A stretch of DNA of 64,000 bases from contig NZ_PGTO01000007.1 in assembly GCF_003284725.1 (NCBI RefSeq), positions 142,924-206,923 of the forward strand. Reading direction: 5' to 3'. Positions 39,183 to 49,766 of the stretch are shown in pieces. This DNA is from Paramagnetospirillum kuznetsovii (lineage in GTDB: Bacteria > Pseudomonadota > Alphaproteobacteria > Rhodospirillales > Magnetospirillaceae). Every line of letters starts with the position of its first letter. The first letter of the stretch is position 1. Below the pieces are notes generated by a model. It did not search any database. It saw only the letters and a program-made list of their open reading frames with translations, and was not told the origin of the DNA. Made by a program: the position numbers and the translations under genes.

Positions 39183-39806
39183 ATGGCCGACGACCCGGAC
39201 GAGGACGTTGAGGAAACCGGCCCGGAGCGGCGTTGCGTCGCCACCGGGCTGGTCAAGCCGAAGGCCGAGCTGCTGCGCTTCGTCGTGGCGCCGGACGGGA
39301 TGCTGGTACCGGATATGGGCCATGCCCTTCCGGGGCGGGGAATCTGGTTGAGCCCCCGTCGGGATGTGGTAAATACGGCCGTGGCGAAGCGACTTTTCGC
39401 CAAGGCGGCGCGCAGGCAGGTGAGCGTGCCCGAGGATCTGGCCGAACGGGTCGGAGAATTGTTGGCGCGGCGCTGTCTTGACGCCCTCGGTCTGGCGCGT
39501 CGTGCCGGTCAGGCGGTCATGGGGTTCGAGAAGGTTTGCGCCGAGGTTCGCGCCGGGCGCGCCGGTCTGGTGCTGGCGGCCCGCGACGCTTCTCGCGACG
39601 GACGCGACAAGGTACGGGCGCTGGGCGCTGGCCTTGCCGTGATAGAGCTTTTCGACGGTGCCGAGTTGGGCGCCGTTTTCGGCCGGGAGACGGCCGTGCA
39701 TGTGTGTATGTCCCCGGGCAAGCTGGCCCTTCGCCTTCAAGGTGAAGCGGCGATGCTGGCCGGGTTTCGGGACGGCGGGTCCGGCGATGTCGCCGGGACG
39801 GCGTGA
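39183..39806 (+). CDS. YlxR/DUF448 RNA-binding protein fused to an L7Ae-like domain
   Basis: A 207-residue protein. The DUF448 domain is shown by ERRCVATGLVKPKAELLRFV and LPGRGIWLSPRRD; the C-terminal part (LGLARRAGQAVMGFEKV, then AGLVLAARDAS) resembles L7Ae/L30e-type RNA-binding folds. Such two-domain forms sit between nusA and infB in alphaproteobacteria. No clear Shine-Dalgarno precedes the ATG, which abuts a strong hairpin. Confidence 0.88.
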   Translation: MADDPDEDVEETGPERRCVATGLVKPKAELLRFVVAPDGMLVPDMGHALPGRGIWLSPRRDVVNTAVAKRLFAKAARRQVSVPEDLAERVGELLARRCLDALGLARRAGQAVMGFEKVCAEVRAGRAGLVLAARDASRDGRDKVRALGAGLAVIELFDGAELGAVFGRETAVHVCMSPGKLALRLQGEAAMLAGFRDGGSGDVAGTA

Positions 39807-39866
39807 AGTGTTTTCTCGGCGGCAGTTCGGCCGCCAGTTTTGGCCGCGGAAGAGACGAAGTCCTAC

Positions 39867-42485
39867 ATGAACGATGATTCCAAGGATCAAGATCGCAAGA
39901 CCCCGCTGAAGCTTTCCCAGCCGGGCAAGCTGGAGCTGAAGAAGACGGTGGAGACCGGACAGGTCCGCCAGAGCTTCTCCCATGGGCGCTCCAAGGTGGT
40001 GACCGTCGAGGTTCGCAAGAAGCGCACCTTCAGCAGCGCCGGTGGCGCCATGCACGAGATCAAGGACGGCGCCCATTCCGCCGCCGAGGCCGATCTCGCC
40101 GCCGCCGTGGCCAAGGTGGAGGCGCTGTCGCGCGCCGCCAATGTCCACGATCTCACCAATCATGAGAAGAACGCCCGCGCCCGCGCCCTGCAAGAGGCTC
40201 AACGCCACGAGGAGGACGCGCGCCGCCGCGCCGAGGACGAAGCCGCCCGTGCCGCCCTCGAGGCCGAGGCCAGTCGCCGCGCCGAAGAGGAAGCCCGCCT
40301 GCGCCACGAGGCCGAAGCCGCCTTGCGCGCCGAGGAAGCTTCTTCCGCTCCGGTCGAGGACGTTCTGGTTGCCGCTCCCGCTCCCGCCGCTCCGGTGGCC
40401 GCGGCCGAGCCTGTCGCCGTCGCACCCGCCGCCGCCGCAACCGCAATCGCTCCCGCTCCCGCCGCCGCGCCCGGCGCCGCCGCCGTGGTTCCCGCCCGGA
40501 CCCGGATGGAGGAAGAGGAAGAGGAAGAGGAACGCGCCAGGAAGCGCGCCGCCGCCCACAAGCCCGCTCCGGTCAAGCGTACCGAGCCGCGTCGCCGCAC
40601 CGGCAAGCTGACCATCACCGACGCCCTGACCGATGACGACCGCTCGGAACGCGGCCGCTCGCTGGCCGCCGTCAAGCGCGCCCGTGAACGCGAACGCCTG
40701 AAGCACATGCAGAAGGGTTCGGAAAAGGTCATCCGCGACGTCATCGTGCCCGAATCCATCACGGTGCAGGAACTGGCCAACCGCATGGCGGTGCGTGGCG
40801 CCGACGTGATCAAGTGCCTGATGCGCCTGGGCGTGATGGCCAATATCAATCAGAACATCGACGCCGATACCGCCGAGCTGGTGGTGACCGAATTCGGTCA
40901 CAACATGAAGCGCGTGTCCGAGGCCGACGTGCTGGTGGGTCTGGAAGGCGACGTGGATGCCGACGAGCATCTGATCTCGCGGCCCCCCGTGGTCACCATC
41001 ATGGGCCATGTCGATCACGGCAAGACCTCGCTGCTGGACGCGCTGCGGGAAACCGACGTGGTTTCGGGCGAAGCCGGTGGCATCACCCAGCATATCGGCG
41101 CCTATCAGGTGACCATGAGCACGGGTGGCAAGATCACCTTCATCGACACCCCCGGCCACGAAGCCTTCACCGCCATGCGCGCCCGTGGCGCCAAGGTGAC
41201 CGATATCGTGGTGCTGGTGGTCGCCGCCGACGACGGCATCATGCCGCAGACGGTGGAAGCCATCCGCCATGCCCGCGCCGCCGGCGTGCCGATCATCGTT
41301 GCCATCAACAAGATCGACAAGCCCGACGCCAACAGCACCAAGGTCCGTCAGGAACTGTTGCAGCACGAATTGGTGACCGAGGATCTGGGCGGCGACGTGC
41401 TCGCCATCGAGGTTTCCGCCAAGAAGCGCATGAACCTGGAAAAGCTGGAAGAGGCCATTCTTCTCCAGGCCGAAATCCTCGACCTCAAGGCCAATCCCGA
41501 GCGGGTCGGCCAGGGCGTGGTGATCGAGGCCAAGATGGAAAAGGGCCGGGGCTCCGTCGCCACCGTGCTGGTCCAAAAGGGCACCTTGAAGGTGGGCGAC
41601 GTTTTCGTGGCCGGTGCCGAATGGGGCCGGGTGCGCGCCCTGGTGGACGATCACGGCAATTCCATCAAGGAAGCCGGGCCGTCCTCACCCGTGGAAGTGC
41701 TGGGTCTTCAGGGCACGCCCGCCGCCGGTGACGATTTCGTCTGCGTCGAGGACGAGCCCCGCGCCCGCGAAATCGCCAGCTACCGTCAGCGCCTGGATCG
41801 CGAGACCAAGGCCAAGCTGGCCCAGCGCGGCACCCTGGAAGAAATGTTCAGCGCCATCAAGTCCGGCGAGGCCAAGGAACTCCCCATCGTCGTCAAGGGC
41901 GACGTGCAGGGCTCCATCGAAGCCATCGTCGGCACCGTGGAAAAGATCGGCAACGACAACGTCAAGGTCCGCACCCTGCATGCGGCGGTGGGCGGCATCA
42001 ACGAGTCCGACGTCACCCTGGCGCGCGCCACCGGCGGCCTGATCATCGGCTTCAACGTCCGCGCCAATCCCCAGGCCCGCGACATGGCGCGCCGCGACGG
42101 CGTCGATATCCGCTACTACTCCATCATCTACGACGTCACCGATGATCTGAAGAAGATGCTGTCGGGCATGCTGGCCCCCACGCTGCGGGAACGCTTCCTG
42201 GGTTACGCCAATATCCGCGAGGTGTTCAACATCACCAAGACCGGCAAGGTCGCGGGCTGCATGATCACCGAAGGCATCGTCAAGCGCGGCTCCAAGGTTC
42301 GCCTGCTGCGCGACGACGTGGTCATCCATACCGGCGATCTGGCCCAGCTCAAGCGCTTCAAGGACGACGTCAAGGAAGTGCGCGAGAGCTATGAGTGCGG
42401 CATGTCCTTCACCAATTACGAAGACATCCGCGTCGGCGACGTGATCGAGTGCTTCGAGATCGAGGAGGTGGCGGGCGTCCTGTAA
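39867..42485 (+). CDS. infB: Translation initiation factor IF-2
   Basis: An 872-residue initiation GTPase. The N-terminus ([17 protein letters not shown]) is followed by a long alanine/charged, low-complexity region (residues about 85-230), then the IF2_N domain and the G domain ([40 protein letters not shown]), and C-terminal domains C1 and C2. ATG at 39867 is the family start; a TTG at 39840 would add nine residues. Confidence 0.96.
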   Translation: MNDDSKDQDRKTPLKLSQPGKLELKKTVETGQVRQSFSHGRSKVVTVEVRKKRTFSSAGGAMHEIKDGAHSAAEADLAAAVAKVEALSRAANVHDLTNHEKNARARALQEAQRHEEDARRRAEDEAARAALEAEASRRAEEEARLRHEAEAALRAEEASSAPVEDVLVAAPAPAAPVAAAEPVAVAPAAAATAIAPAPAAAPGAAAVVPARTRMEEEEEEEERARKRAAAHKPAPVKRTEPRRRTGKLTITDALTDDDRSERGRSLAAVKRARERERLKHMQKGSEKVIRDVIVPESITVQELANRMAVRGADVIKCLMRLGVMANINQNIDADTAELVVTEFGHNMKRVSEADVLVGLEGDVDADEHLISRPPVVTIMGHVDHGKTSLLDALRETDVVSGEAGGITQHIGAYQVTMSTGGKITFIDTPGHEAFTAMRARGAKVTDIVVLVVAADDGIMPQTVEAIRHARAAGVPIIVAINKIDKPDANSTKVRQELLQHELVTEDLGGDVLAIEVSAKKRMNLEKLEEAILLQAEILDLKANPERVGQGVVIEAKMEKGRGSVATVLVQKGTLKVGDVFVAGAEWGRVRALVDDHGNSIKEAGPSSPVEVLGLQGTPAAGDDFVCVEDEPRAREIASYRQRLDRETKAKLAQRGTLEEMFSAIKSGEAKELPIVVKGDVQGSIEAIVGTVEKIGNDNVKVRTLHAAVGGINESDVTLARATGGLIIGFNVRANPQARDMARRDGVDIRYYSIIYDVTDDLKKMLSGMLAPTLRERFLGYANIREVFNITKTGKVAGCMITEGIVKRGSKVRLLRDDVVIHTGDLAQLKRFKDDVKEVRESYECGMSFTNYEDIRVGDVIECFEIEEVAGVL

Positions 42486-42528
42486 GGGACGCGCCGCTTC
42501 TCCTGTTCTCACCGGCTCGGAGGGTTCC

Positions 42529-42948
42529 ATGCCCAGAGGCGACAAGGCTCCAACTCAACGGCAATTGCGGGTCGGCGAGGAATTGCGCCACGCCATCGCC
42601 AATGTGATCGAGCGCGGTGAATTCCGCGATCCCGACCTGCAAGGCCGCCCCATCACCGTGACCGAGGTCCGGGTCAGCCCCGATTTGCGCAACGCCACCG
42701 TCTTCGTGGTGCCGCTGGGCGGCGGCGATTCCACGCCCATCCTGGCCGGACTGAAGCGCGCCAAGTCCTTCCTGCGCCACGAGATCAGCCGCTCCGTGCA
42801 ACTGCGCGCCGTGCCCGATCTGGCGTTCCAGCCCGACACCAGCTTCGACGAGGCCTCGCGCATCGAGGACATCCTGCGCTCCCCCGTGGTCCGCCGCGAC
42901 ATCGGGCTGGAGGACGACTTCCAGACCGACGGCGATGACGGGGAATAG
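42529..42948 (+). CDS. rbfA: 30S ribosome-binding factor RbfA
   Basis: A 139-residue KH-fold protein for 16S maturation and cold adaptation. RQLRVGEELRHAIANVIERGEF and VTEVRVSPDLRNATVFVVPLGG are family segments, and the single-KH region contains LRHEISRSVQLRAVPDLAFQPD. It sits between infB and truB as usual, but truB is separated from it by a 386-base GIY-YIG element. Confidence 0.94.
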   Translation: MPRGDKAPTQRQLRVGEELRHAIANVIERGEFRDPDLQGRPITVTEVRVSPDLRNATVFVVPLGGGDSTPILAGLKRAKSFLRHEISRSVQLRAVPDLAFQPDTSFDEASRIEDILRSPVVRRDIGLEDDFQTDGDDGE

Positions 42949-42973
42949 GGTCAGAACCTGTTCAGCGCCTTAA

Positions 42974-43025
42974 CCGTCATTCCCGCACTCTTTTCCGTCA
43001 TTCCCGCGAAAGCGGGAATCCACCC
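42974..43025. repeat. Left inverted repeat of GIY-YIG element, with partial tandem copy
   Basis: CCGTCATTCCCGCGAAAGCG (start 42995) contains its own palindrome TTCCCGCGAAAGCGGGAA and is matched in 24 of 28 positions, inverted, by 43353-43380. A truncated copy CCGTCATTCCCGCACTC precedes it at 42974. Confidence 0.8.
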
Positions 43026-43053
43026 GGCGCCACCGTCTGGTATGGTCGAGGCT

Positions 43054-43344
43054 ATGCAGCGCCCATGCGTCTACATCCTCGCCAGCAAGCCCAACGGAAC
43101 CCTGTATATCGGGGTGACCAGCGATCTGGCTCGTCGGATATGGGAACATAAAGCGGATGCCGTTCCGGGTTTCACCAGCCGCTATGGCGTTCACAGTCTG
43201 GTGTATGTGGAATTCCATGACCTCATGGCTGATGCGATTTTGCGAGAGAAGCGAATAAAGAAGTGGAACCGGGCATGGAAGCTCCAAATGATTTCCCGCG
43301 GCAATCCGACCTGGCGCGACCTGTTCGACGACATCGTCCGTTGA
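43054..43344 (+). CDS. GIY-YIG nuclease-domain protein
   Basis: A 96-residue stand-alone GIY-YIG domain. The catalytic strand pair reads CVYILASKPNGTLYIGVTSDLARRIWEH, seen as VYILA and LYIGVTSDL with the conserved Arg, and the later Glu is in ILREKRIKKW. The ATG at 43054 has GAGG close upstream; an ATG at 43042 is in frame. The gene is enclosed by inverted repeats within the translation operon, so it is probably a mobile or REP-associated unit. Confidence 0.88.
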   Translation: MQRPCVYILASKPNGTLYIGVTSDLARRIWEHKADAVPGFTSRYGVHSLVYVEFHDLMADAILREKRIKKWNRAWKLQMISRGNPTWRDLFDDIVR

Positions 43345-43352
43345 TGCGCGGA

Positions 43353-43380
43353 TGGATCTCCGCCTTCGCGGGGATGACGG
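43353..43380. repeat. Right inverted repeat of GIY-YIG element
   Basis: TGGATCTCCGCCTTCGCGGG through GATGACGG is the inverted counterpart of 42995-43022, with four mismatches. It begins eight bases after the GIY-YIG stop and ends 21 bases before truB. Confidence 0.8.
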
Positions 43381-43401
43381 TTTGTGAAAAGGCCATGAAA
43401 T

Positions 43402-44361
43402 ATGGCCCGTAAGCGCAAGGGAACCCCCATCCACGGCTGGCTGGCCATCGACAAGCCGCTGGGCATGAGCTCGTCCCAGGTGGTGGGCAAGGTCAAGTGG
43501 CTGCTGAAGGCGGCCAAGGTCGGCCATGGCGGCACCTTGGACCCGCTGGCGACGGGGGTTCTGCCCATCGCGCTGGGCGAGGCCACCAAGACGGTGTCCT
43601 ATGTCATGGACGGCACCAAGACCTACCGTTTCCAGATCCGCTGGGGCGAGGCCACCGCCACCTTGGACCGCGAGGGCGAGGTGACCGCGACCTCTGCCGT
43701 CCGCCCCGACCCCGCCGCCATCCTCGCCGCGCTGCCCGCCTTCATCGGCGCGATCGAGCAGAGCCCACCCGCCTTTTCCGCCATCAAGGTGGACGGGGTG
43801 CGGGCCTACGATCTGGCCCGCGCCGGGGAAGAGGTGGAGATGAAGTCGCGCACTGTCCGCATCGACTCCTTCACCCTGCTGGACATGCCGGACGCCGACC
43901 ATGCCGATTTCCAGGTGGTGTGCGGCAAGGGCACCTATATCCGCTCGCTGGCCCGCGACCTGTCGCTGGCCTTGGGAACCCTGGGCCATGTCTCGGTCCT
44001 GCGCCGCGCCGCCTGCGGCCCGTTCCGGGAGGAAAGCGCGATTTCCCTTGAAACTCTGGCCGAGCTGGGGCATGGTCCCGGCCCTTGGGCCTTTATGCTT
44101 CCCATCGAGACCGCGCTGGACGACATCCCGGCACTGGCCTTGACGGAGAGCGAGGCCCGCCGCCTCCAAAGCGGTTGTCCCGTGTCAGTCATGCGCGTGG
44201 CTCCCCGTCATCCCGAGGTCAGTCTCGCCGAAGGCACCGTGTGCCGGGCGATGTTGGCCGAGCGGCTGGTGGCGTTGGCACGTATCGACGGCGACGACAT
44301 TCGTCCGGTGCGCGTGATGAACCTAGAGAATGAAGGAGTTAACGATGTCGATCACGCCTGA
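43402..44361 (+). CDS. truB: tRNA pseudouridine55 synthase TruB
   Basis: A 319-residue enzyme. The catalytic Asp47 is in [16 protein letters not shown], with [18 protein letters not shown] and [15 protein letters not shown] as further signatures. It makes pseudouridine at tRNA position 55. The last 17 bases overlap the start of rpsO, so translation is probably coupled. Confidence 0.95.
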   Translation: MARKRKGTPIHGWLAIDKPLGMSSSQVVGKVKWLLKAAKVGHGGTLDPLATGVLPIALGEATKTVSYVMDGTKTYRFQIRWGEATATLDREGEVTATSAVRPDPAAILAALPAFIGAIEQSPPAFSAIKVDGVRAYDLARAGEEVEMKSRTVRIDSFTLLDMPDADHADFQVVCGKGTYIRSLARDLSLALGTLGHVSVLRRAACGPFREESAISLETLAELGHGPGPWAFMLPIETALDDIPALALTESEARRLQSGCPVSVMRVAPRHPEVSLAEGTVCRAMLAERLVALARIDGDDIRPVRVMNLENEGVNDVDHA

Positions 44362-44614
44362 ACGCACCCAGGAGCTGGTGAAGGAATACGCGACCAAGGA
44401 AGGCGACACCGGTTCCGCCGATGTCCAGGTCGCCATTCTGTCGGAGCGCATTCGCAATCTGACCGAGCACCTGAAGGAGCATAAGAAGGATTTCCACTCG
44501 CGTCGCGGCCTGCTGATCATGGTCGGCCAGCGTCGTCGCATGCTCGACTATCTGAAGAGCAAGGACCAGAAGCGCTACGAGGGGCTTATTGCTCGCCTCG
44601 GGCTGCGCAAGTAA
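44345..44614 (+). CDS. rpsO: 30S ribosomal protein S15
   Basis: An 89-residue protein with [21 protein letters not shown]-type helix region ([20 protein letters not shown]) and a C-terminal [15 protein letters not shown] lies seven bases before the ATG. The rpsO-pnp order is conserved. Confidence 0.97.
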   Translation: MSITPERTQELVKEYATKEGDTGSADVQVAILSERIRNLTEHLKEHKKDFHSRRGLLIMVGQRRRMLDYLKSKDQKRYEGLIARLGLRK

Positions 44615-44654
44615 GCGCTCTTCTGACAAGACAGGGCTGGACGTCGGCCCAAGG

Positions 44655-44737
44655 GACGCCCGCGTGGGGATGGCTTCACGCGGGTCGTCGCATTTGTAGT
44701 TTTGACGTCGGGACCGCCCGCAATCCGGCGGTGGTCC
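44655..44737 (+). promoter_or_regulatory. pnp leader hairpins
   Basis: Two stable stems lie in the 144 bases between rpsO and pnp: GACGCCCGCGTG with CACGCGGGTCGTC (44655-44689) and GGACCGCC with GGTGGTCC (44711-44737). In enterobacteria the equivalent leader is cut by RNase III and then used by PNPase to repress itself. The same role here is inferred from position and structure. Confidence 0.55.
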
Positions 44738-44758
44738 TAAGAAAAAGGAATTGACCGT

Positions 44759-46918
44759 ATGTCGATGTTCAATGTTCACCGCAAGGAAATCACCTGGGGT
44801 GGCCGCAAGCTGGTTCTGGAAACCGGCAAGGTCGCTCGTCAGGCCGATGGGGCCGTGATGGCCACCTATGGCGACACCACCGTGCTGTGCACCGTGGTCG
44901 GCGTGAAGACCCAGCGCCCCGGGATCGATTTCTTCCCGCTCACCGTGAACTACCAGGAAAAGGCCTTTGCCGCGGGCAAGATCCCCGGCGGCTTCTTCAA
45001 GCGCGAAGGCCGTCCGTCGGAGAAGGAGACCCTGGTCTCCCGCCTGATCGACCGCCCCATCCGCCCGCTGTTCGCCGATGGCTTCCGCAATGAAGTCCAG
45101 GTGGTCTGCACCGTGCTGAGCCACGATCTGGAAAACGATCCCGATATCGTCGCCCTGGTCGGCACCTCGGCCGCCCTGACCCTGTCCGGCCTGCCCTTCA
45201 TGGGTCCGGTGGGCGCGGCGCGCGTCGGCTATGCCAATGGCGAATACGTCCTGAACCCGCTGGTCCCCGACATCAAGGACAGCGCCCTGGATCTGGTGGT
45301 CGCCGGAACCGTCGAGGGCGTGCTGATGGTCGAGTCCGAGGCGCGTCAGCTGTCGGAAGACGTCATGTTGGGCGCGGTGACCTTCGGCCACCAGTCCTTC
45401 CAGCCCGTCATCCAGGCGATCATCGAATTGGCCGAAGCCTGCGCCAAGGATCCCTGGGATCTGCCCGAGGCTCCCGCCGAAGTGGCGGTGGTCAAGGCCA
45501 AGTTCGAGTCAGCCGGTGTTCCCGCCGAGATGGCCGAGGCCTATAAGATCATCAAGAAGCAGGACCGCTATGCCGCCGTCGGCGACATCAAGAAGAAGGC
45601 CCTGGCCACCTTGACCGAATCCGCCGAACTGGCGGTCGCTCCGGGCATCCTCAAGGGCCTGGAATCCGACGTGGTTCGCGGCAATATCCTGAAGACCGGC
45701 GTGCGCATCGACGGCCGCGACACCAAGACGGTTCGCGCCATCGAGGTCAGTGTCGGCGTTCTGCCGCGCGCTCACGGTTCCGCCCTGTTCACCCGTGGCG
45801 AGACCCAGGCCCTGGTGGTCGCCACCCTGGGAACCGGCCAGGACGAGCAAATCATCGACCAGCTGGCGGGCGAGTACCGCGAGCACTTCATGCTGCACTA
45901 CAACTTCCCTCCCTACTCGGTGGGCGAAGCGGGCCGCATGGGCTCTCCCGGCCGTCGCGAGATCGGTCATGGCAAGCTGGCCTGGCGTGCCATTCGTCCC
46001 TGCCTGCCGGCCAAGGACGCCTTCCCCTACACGCTCCGCGTGGTCTCGGAAATCACCGAGTCCAACGGATCGAGCTCCATGGCGACCGTGTGCGGAACCT
46101 CGCTGGCCCTGATGGATTCCGGCGTTCCCATGCCCAAGCCGGTGGCGGGTATCGCCATGGGCCTGATCAAGGAAGGCAAGGATTTCGCGGTGTTGTCCGA
46201 CATCCTGGGCGACGAGGATCACCTGGGCGACATGGACTTCAAGGTGGCGGGCACCGTCGACGGCGTCACCGCGCTGCAGATGGACATCAAGATCACCTCC
46301 ATCACCGAGGAGATCATGAAGATCGCCCTGAATCAGGCCAAGGATGGTCGTATCCACATCCTGGGCGAGATGAACAAGGGTCTGGACCATGCCCGTGATT
46401 CGGTGTCGGGCAATGCGCCCCGCATCACCACCATGAGCATTCCCAAGGAAAAGATCCGCGAAGTCATCGGCACCGGCGGCAAGGTCATCCGCGAGATCTG
46501 CGAACAGACCGGCGCCAAGATCGATATCGACGACGACGGCACCATCAAGGTGGCCTCGGTGGACAGCGAGGCCGCCCAGCGTGCCGTCGACTGGATCCGC
46601 GGCATCGTCGCCGAGCCCGAACTGGGCGTGGTCTATAACGGCAAGGTCGTGAAGGTGGTCGATTTCGGCGCCTTCGTGAACTTCCTGGGATCGCGCGACG
46701 GCCTCGTCCACGTCTCGGAAATCTCGCGCGAGCGGGTCGCCAAGGTGGCCGATGTGCTCAAGCAGGGCGACGTGGTCAAGGTCAAGGTTCTGGGCTTCGA
46801 CGATCGCGGCAAGGTGAAGCTGTCCATGAAGCAGGTGGATCAGGCCACCGGCGAGGACATCTCCGCCCAGATCGAGGCCGAAAAGGCCGCGAGCCGCAAG
46901 GAACGCTCCCAGGATTAG
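44759..46918 (+). CDS. pnp: Polynucleotide phosphorylase
   Basis: A 719-residue 3'-5' exoribonuclease. It has two RNase PH domains, with catalytic segments including [16 protein letters not shown] and [20 protein letters not shown], then a KH domain ([20 protein letters not shown]) and an S1 domain ([22 protein letters not shown]). All domains are intact. Confidence 0.97.
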   Translation: MSMFNVHRKEITWGGRKLVLETGKVARQADGAVMATYGDTTVLCTVVGVKTQRPGIDFFPLTVNYQEKAFAAGKIPGGFFKREGRPSEKETLVSRLIDRPIRPLFADGFRNEVQVVCTVLSHDLENDPDIVALVGTSAALTLSGLPFMGPVGAARVGYANGEYVLNPLVPDIKDSALDLVVAGTVEGVLMVESEARQLSEDVMLGAVTFGHQSFQPVIQAIIELAEACAKDPWDLPEAPAEVAVVKAKFESAGVPAEMAEAYKIIKKQDRYAAVGDIKKKALATLTESAELAVAPGILKGLESDVVRGNILKTGVRIDGRDTKTVRAIEVSVGVLPRAHGSALFTRGETQALVVATLGTGQDEQIIDQLAGEYREHFMLHYNFPPYSVGEAGRMGSPGRREIGHGKLAWRAIRPCLPAKDAFPYTLRVVSEITESNGSSSMATVCGTSLALMDSGVPMPKPVAGIAMGLIKEGKDFAVLSDILGDEDHLGDMDFKVAGTVDGVTALQMDIKITSITEEIMKIALNQAKDGRIHILGEMNKGLDHARDSVSGNAPRITTMSIPKEKIREVIGTGGKVIREICEQTGAKIDIDDDGTIKVASVDSEAAQRAVDWIRGIVAEPELGVVYNGKVVKVVDFGAFVNFLGSRDGLVHVSEISRERVAKVADVLKQGDVVKVKVLGFDDRGKVKLSMKQVDQATGEDISAQIEAEKAASRKERSQD

Positions 46919-46939
46919 TCCAGGGAAAAACCTTTGAAG

Positions 46940-46974
46940 AAGGCGCGGCTCCGCAAGGACCGCGCCTTTTTCTT
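46940..46974 (+). terminator. Intrinsic terminator after pnp
   Basis: AAGGCGCGG and CCGCGCCTT form a nine-base stem with extra inner pairing (TCCGCAAGGA), followed by TTTTTCTTT. It ends the translation operon. Confidence 0.88.
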
Positions 46975-46991
46975 TGGCCCGTCACTCCCCA

Positions 46992-47093
46992 TGTCATCCC
47001 GAGCCCATGCGAGGGATCTCCGTTTGGCACGGCGTCTCGGAATCGGTAGGTTCGGCGCAGGCGGAGATTCCTCGGCGATGCCTCGGAATGACA
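46992..47093. repeat. Large palindromic intergenic repeat
   Basis: The outer arms TGTCATCCCGAG and CTCGGAATGACA match in 11 of 12 positions; the inner arms GAGGGATCTCCG and CGGAGATTCCTC also match in 11 of 12. The whole is a 102-base imperfect palindrome between pnp and msrB, of the CATCCCGAG...GAGGGATC type that is widespread in bacterial genomes. Confidence 0.8.
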
Positions 47094-47104
47094 AGGATGG
47101 CGAC

Positions 47105-47506
<402 letters not shown>

Positions 47507-47708
47507 GGAACAGCTCCTCCACCTTCTGGCGCGCCCATGGCGTCTTGCGCAGGAATTTCAGGCTCGACTTGATGCTGGGATTGTTGAAGAAGCACTGAAG
47601 GTTGATGCGCTCGCACAGCCCATTCCAGCCATACCGCGCCACCAGGGTGGTCAGCACCGTCTCCAGCGTGATGCCGTGCAGCGGGTTCTTGGGTTGGGTG
47701 GCGACCAT

Positions 47709-48301
47709 GGCGCAGCATAGGCAGTGCGGCGGCGGGCGTCCAGGGGATGGGGCTGCTGATTCGAGGCTTGCGGCGAATTGGACCTGCAGGGTTCATGACG
47801 ACCCGTGCGCGCTATCTTGGTTCTCTAATCGGTGTCAACGCCTGGCGCTCCATCCTTCTGCCTGATCCGGGCCGTTGGCATCTGAACGCCGCTACGGGAA
47901 TCTCGCCGTTATACTCAGCTCTCGGGAGGACGAGTATAAGGACGCTACGCCAAATTCAGAATGCGACAGCCGCGTTGATCGGGATTGATGGCATAAGCCG
48001 GGAAGCCGACGACGCCCTGACGGTATGGGGGGCAAGCTTGGCAGTGGCCGGGGCAGGAATAAGCAGGGGGGCGGGCTGAAAATCCATGCCCATCTCACAG
48101 AGAATGTTGCGTTGGTGGAAAGCGTTGGTGGAACGGCAAATCGCAAGGCTTCTACAGCCTTGTTTTTGTTTGATATTTCGATGTGATGAAAGTATTGGCG
48201 TCCCAACAGAGATAAAAATGGGCACCGTTGGGAAGTGCGGACTCGCAACGTAAGCGGTCAGGGCAGGATCCTTTCCGATGTTGGAGTAACAGGGGGAGAC
48301 G
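47709..48301. other. 593-base gene-poor left border of accessory region
   Basis: I see no supported gene. Short open frames exist on both strands but lack a Shine-Dalgarno or a recognisable domain. GC content falls from left to right. This is the junction between the housekeeping block and the integrase-bearing region. No tRNA gene or duplicated attachment site was recognised. Confidence 0.5.
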
Positions 48302-49309
48302 ATGTCTGAGCCCTGCCATCCTTCGGACATTCCGACGAAAACTGCTGCCACTGAGGTCCGCTATCAAAACGTCGGGTGGCGATGTTTGAGGGCCTTTGCC
48401 GATGAGGTCGGCATCGCCCCGACCGAGGTCCGGCCCATCGACTTAGTCTCCTGGATGGTCCGTAGTCAGACGAACTGGAAGCCGGCCACGTGGCGACAGT
48501 ACAAGGCCGCCGTGATCTTTATCCTTGAGACGTTTTATCCATGCCACACAGAGGCCATTCATCTCTTGGCCTCGACGCACCAGAGCAATTGCAGGCGTGT
48601 CGGACGTTCCACATCGGACAAGAAGATCAAAGCAATGCCCGCCGATGATCTCTTCACCATCCTCCTTCATCTCAGAACGTCGCGGTCCCAATACCGTCTG
48701 CCTCTGAGCCGTTTCCTAATGGCCAGCACTTTGACCGGGGTGCGCCCATTAGAATGGAGGTTGGCCCGGCTACTTCAGGTCAAGGGAAGGCCGCTTCTTC
48801 TCGTCGTTAACGCCAAGCATACCAACGGACGCGGCCTTCGACGTGTACGCCGCCTTTGGCTGGACCACCTGTCAGCCGAGTATGTAGGCATCATCCGCGG
48901 CTGGCTCTCCGATATTCGGAACGTCCGGGGTCCGCGCTCCTATAAAAAATTTACCGCAAATCTCAGTGAAGTATTGCGGCGGACAAACCTTACTCTGTGG
49001 CCGATATCTGAGCGACATTATACGCTTTATAGCTGCCGCCACCAAGCTGCAGCAAACTTCAAGACCTCTTACAGCCCCGCGGAGGTCGCCGCTCTGCTCG
49101 GCCATGCCACCGATACAACTGCTGTCACCCATTATGCAAGGCGTAGCGCTGGAAGCCGGACCCTGATTGCGAGCCAAGATGTGGCTTTGCCGATTCCGGC
49201 TGAAGAGGCTGTCGCGCATGTCCGGGGGGGAGGGAAGGTGTTCAGACCCACAACTAATTCTGTTGGACAGCCTGATGTTGAATGCGGTAGGCCAACATTT
49301 TCGCCATAG
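48302..49309 (+). CDS. Tyrosine recombinase/integrase-like protein
   Basis: A 335-residue protein. The catalytic set is visible: R148 in TGVRPLEW, K172 in VNAKHTNG, R246-H247 in YSCRHQAAANF (with Tyr where most have the first His of HxxR), H268 in LLGHATDTT and nucleophile Y278 in VTHYAR. An N-terminal SAM-like core-binding domain covers residues 15-95. It is longer than XerC/D at the C-terminus. Base composition is less GC-rich than upstream genes. It is probably active, though the substituted His may reduce activity. Confidence 0.82.
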   Translation: MSEPCHPSDIPTKTAATEVRYQNVGWRCLRAFADEVGIAPTEVRPIDLVSWMVRSQTNWKPATWRQYKAAVIFILETFYPCHTEAIHLLASTHQSNCRRVGRSTSDKKIKAMPADDLFTILLHLRTSRSQYRLPLSRFLMASTLTGVRPLEWRLARLLQVKGRPLLLVVNAKHTNGRGLRRVRRLWLDHLSAEYVGIIRGWLSDIRNVRGPRSYKKFTANLSEVLRRTNLTLWPISERHYTLYSCRHQAAANFKTSYSPAEVAALLGHATDTTAVTHYARRSAGSRTLIASQDVALPIPAEEAVAHVRGGGKVFRPTTNSVGQPDVECGRPTFSP

Positions 49310-49766
49310 CCGTTAACCAATTTGATTGTGGGGGCTGAAACGTCTGAGAGTTGCCTGGTCAGCGGTTGGCTTCTGTACCTGCGTGAGGTCATCGGCCTTA
49401 TCGCCGACCATCCCATCAACCGGATTGTCGACCTGCTGCCCTGGAACATCGGCGCTCAGGCCAGCATCCCTGCCGCCGCCTGATCGCCTCCGTCAAGCCG
49501 GAGAAACCGCAGCCGTCAGGAGACGCTTACGGCCGAGGAGAACAGAGATCGTGCTGGGGGCCATGCGACTTAGGGTCAGGACTCATACCAGTAGCTGACG
49601 GTTCGGCAGCGATTTTGCGGCGTGCATCGGCTTTTTGGGTGGCCTTCAGTTGCTGGAGCAGGCTTTCGGCCTCGTTCAGCTTGACCTGAGACCGAAGTTT
49701 CCTCCGCATGAACACGGCCATTAGGGTCAGGGGGGGCATTGGTCAGTCCGACAGGCGCACCATCTG
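49310..49766. other. 457-base interval with degraded mobile DNA
   Basis: Apart from the IS66 remnant listed separately, the stretch holds broken open frames and GGGTCAGG-containing motifs (TTAGGGTCAGGACTCAT at about 49570 and TTAGGGTCAGG at about 49722), which look like worn insertion-sequence ends. No intact gene is supported. Confidence 0.5.
49361..49483 (+). pseudogene. IS66-family transposase C-terminal remnant
   Basis: In one frame the DNA reads LLYLREVIGLIADHPINRI followed by VDLLPWNIGAQ and a stop. IADHPxNRIxxLLPWN is the conserved C-terminal domain of IS66 transposases (usually just before the stop). The rest of the transposase is missing upstream, so this is a fragment left after deletion. 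Confidence 0.75.

Noticed and set aside
39168..41654. 828-codon minus-strand open frame
   Set aside because: Antisense of infB and ylxR; the low-complexity composition reflects third-position GC bias.
47747..48079. 110-codon plus-strand open frame in the gap before the integrase
   Set aside because: No domain and no convincing Shine-Dalgarno; left as non-coding.
49527..49739. 70-codon minus-strand open frame after the IS66 remnant
   Set aside because: A short helical stretch only, in degraded mobile DNA; not supported as a gene.
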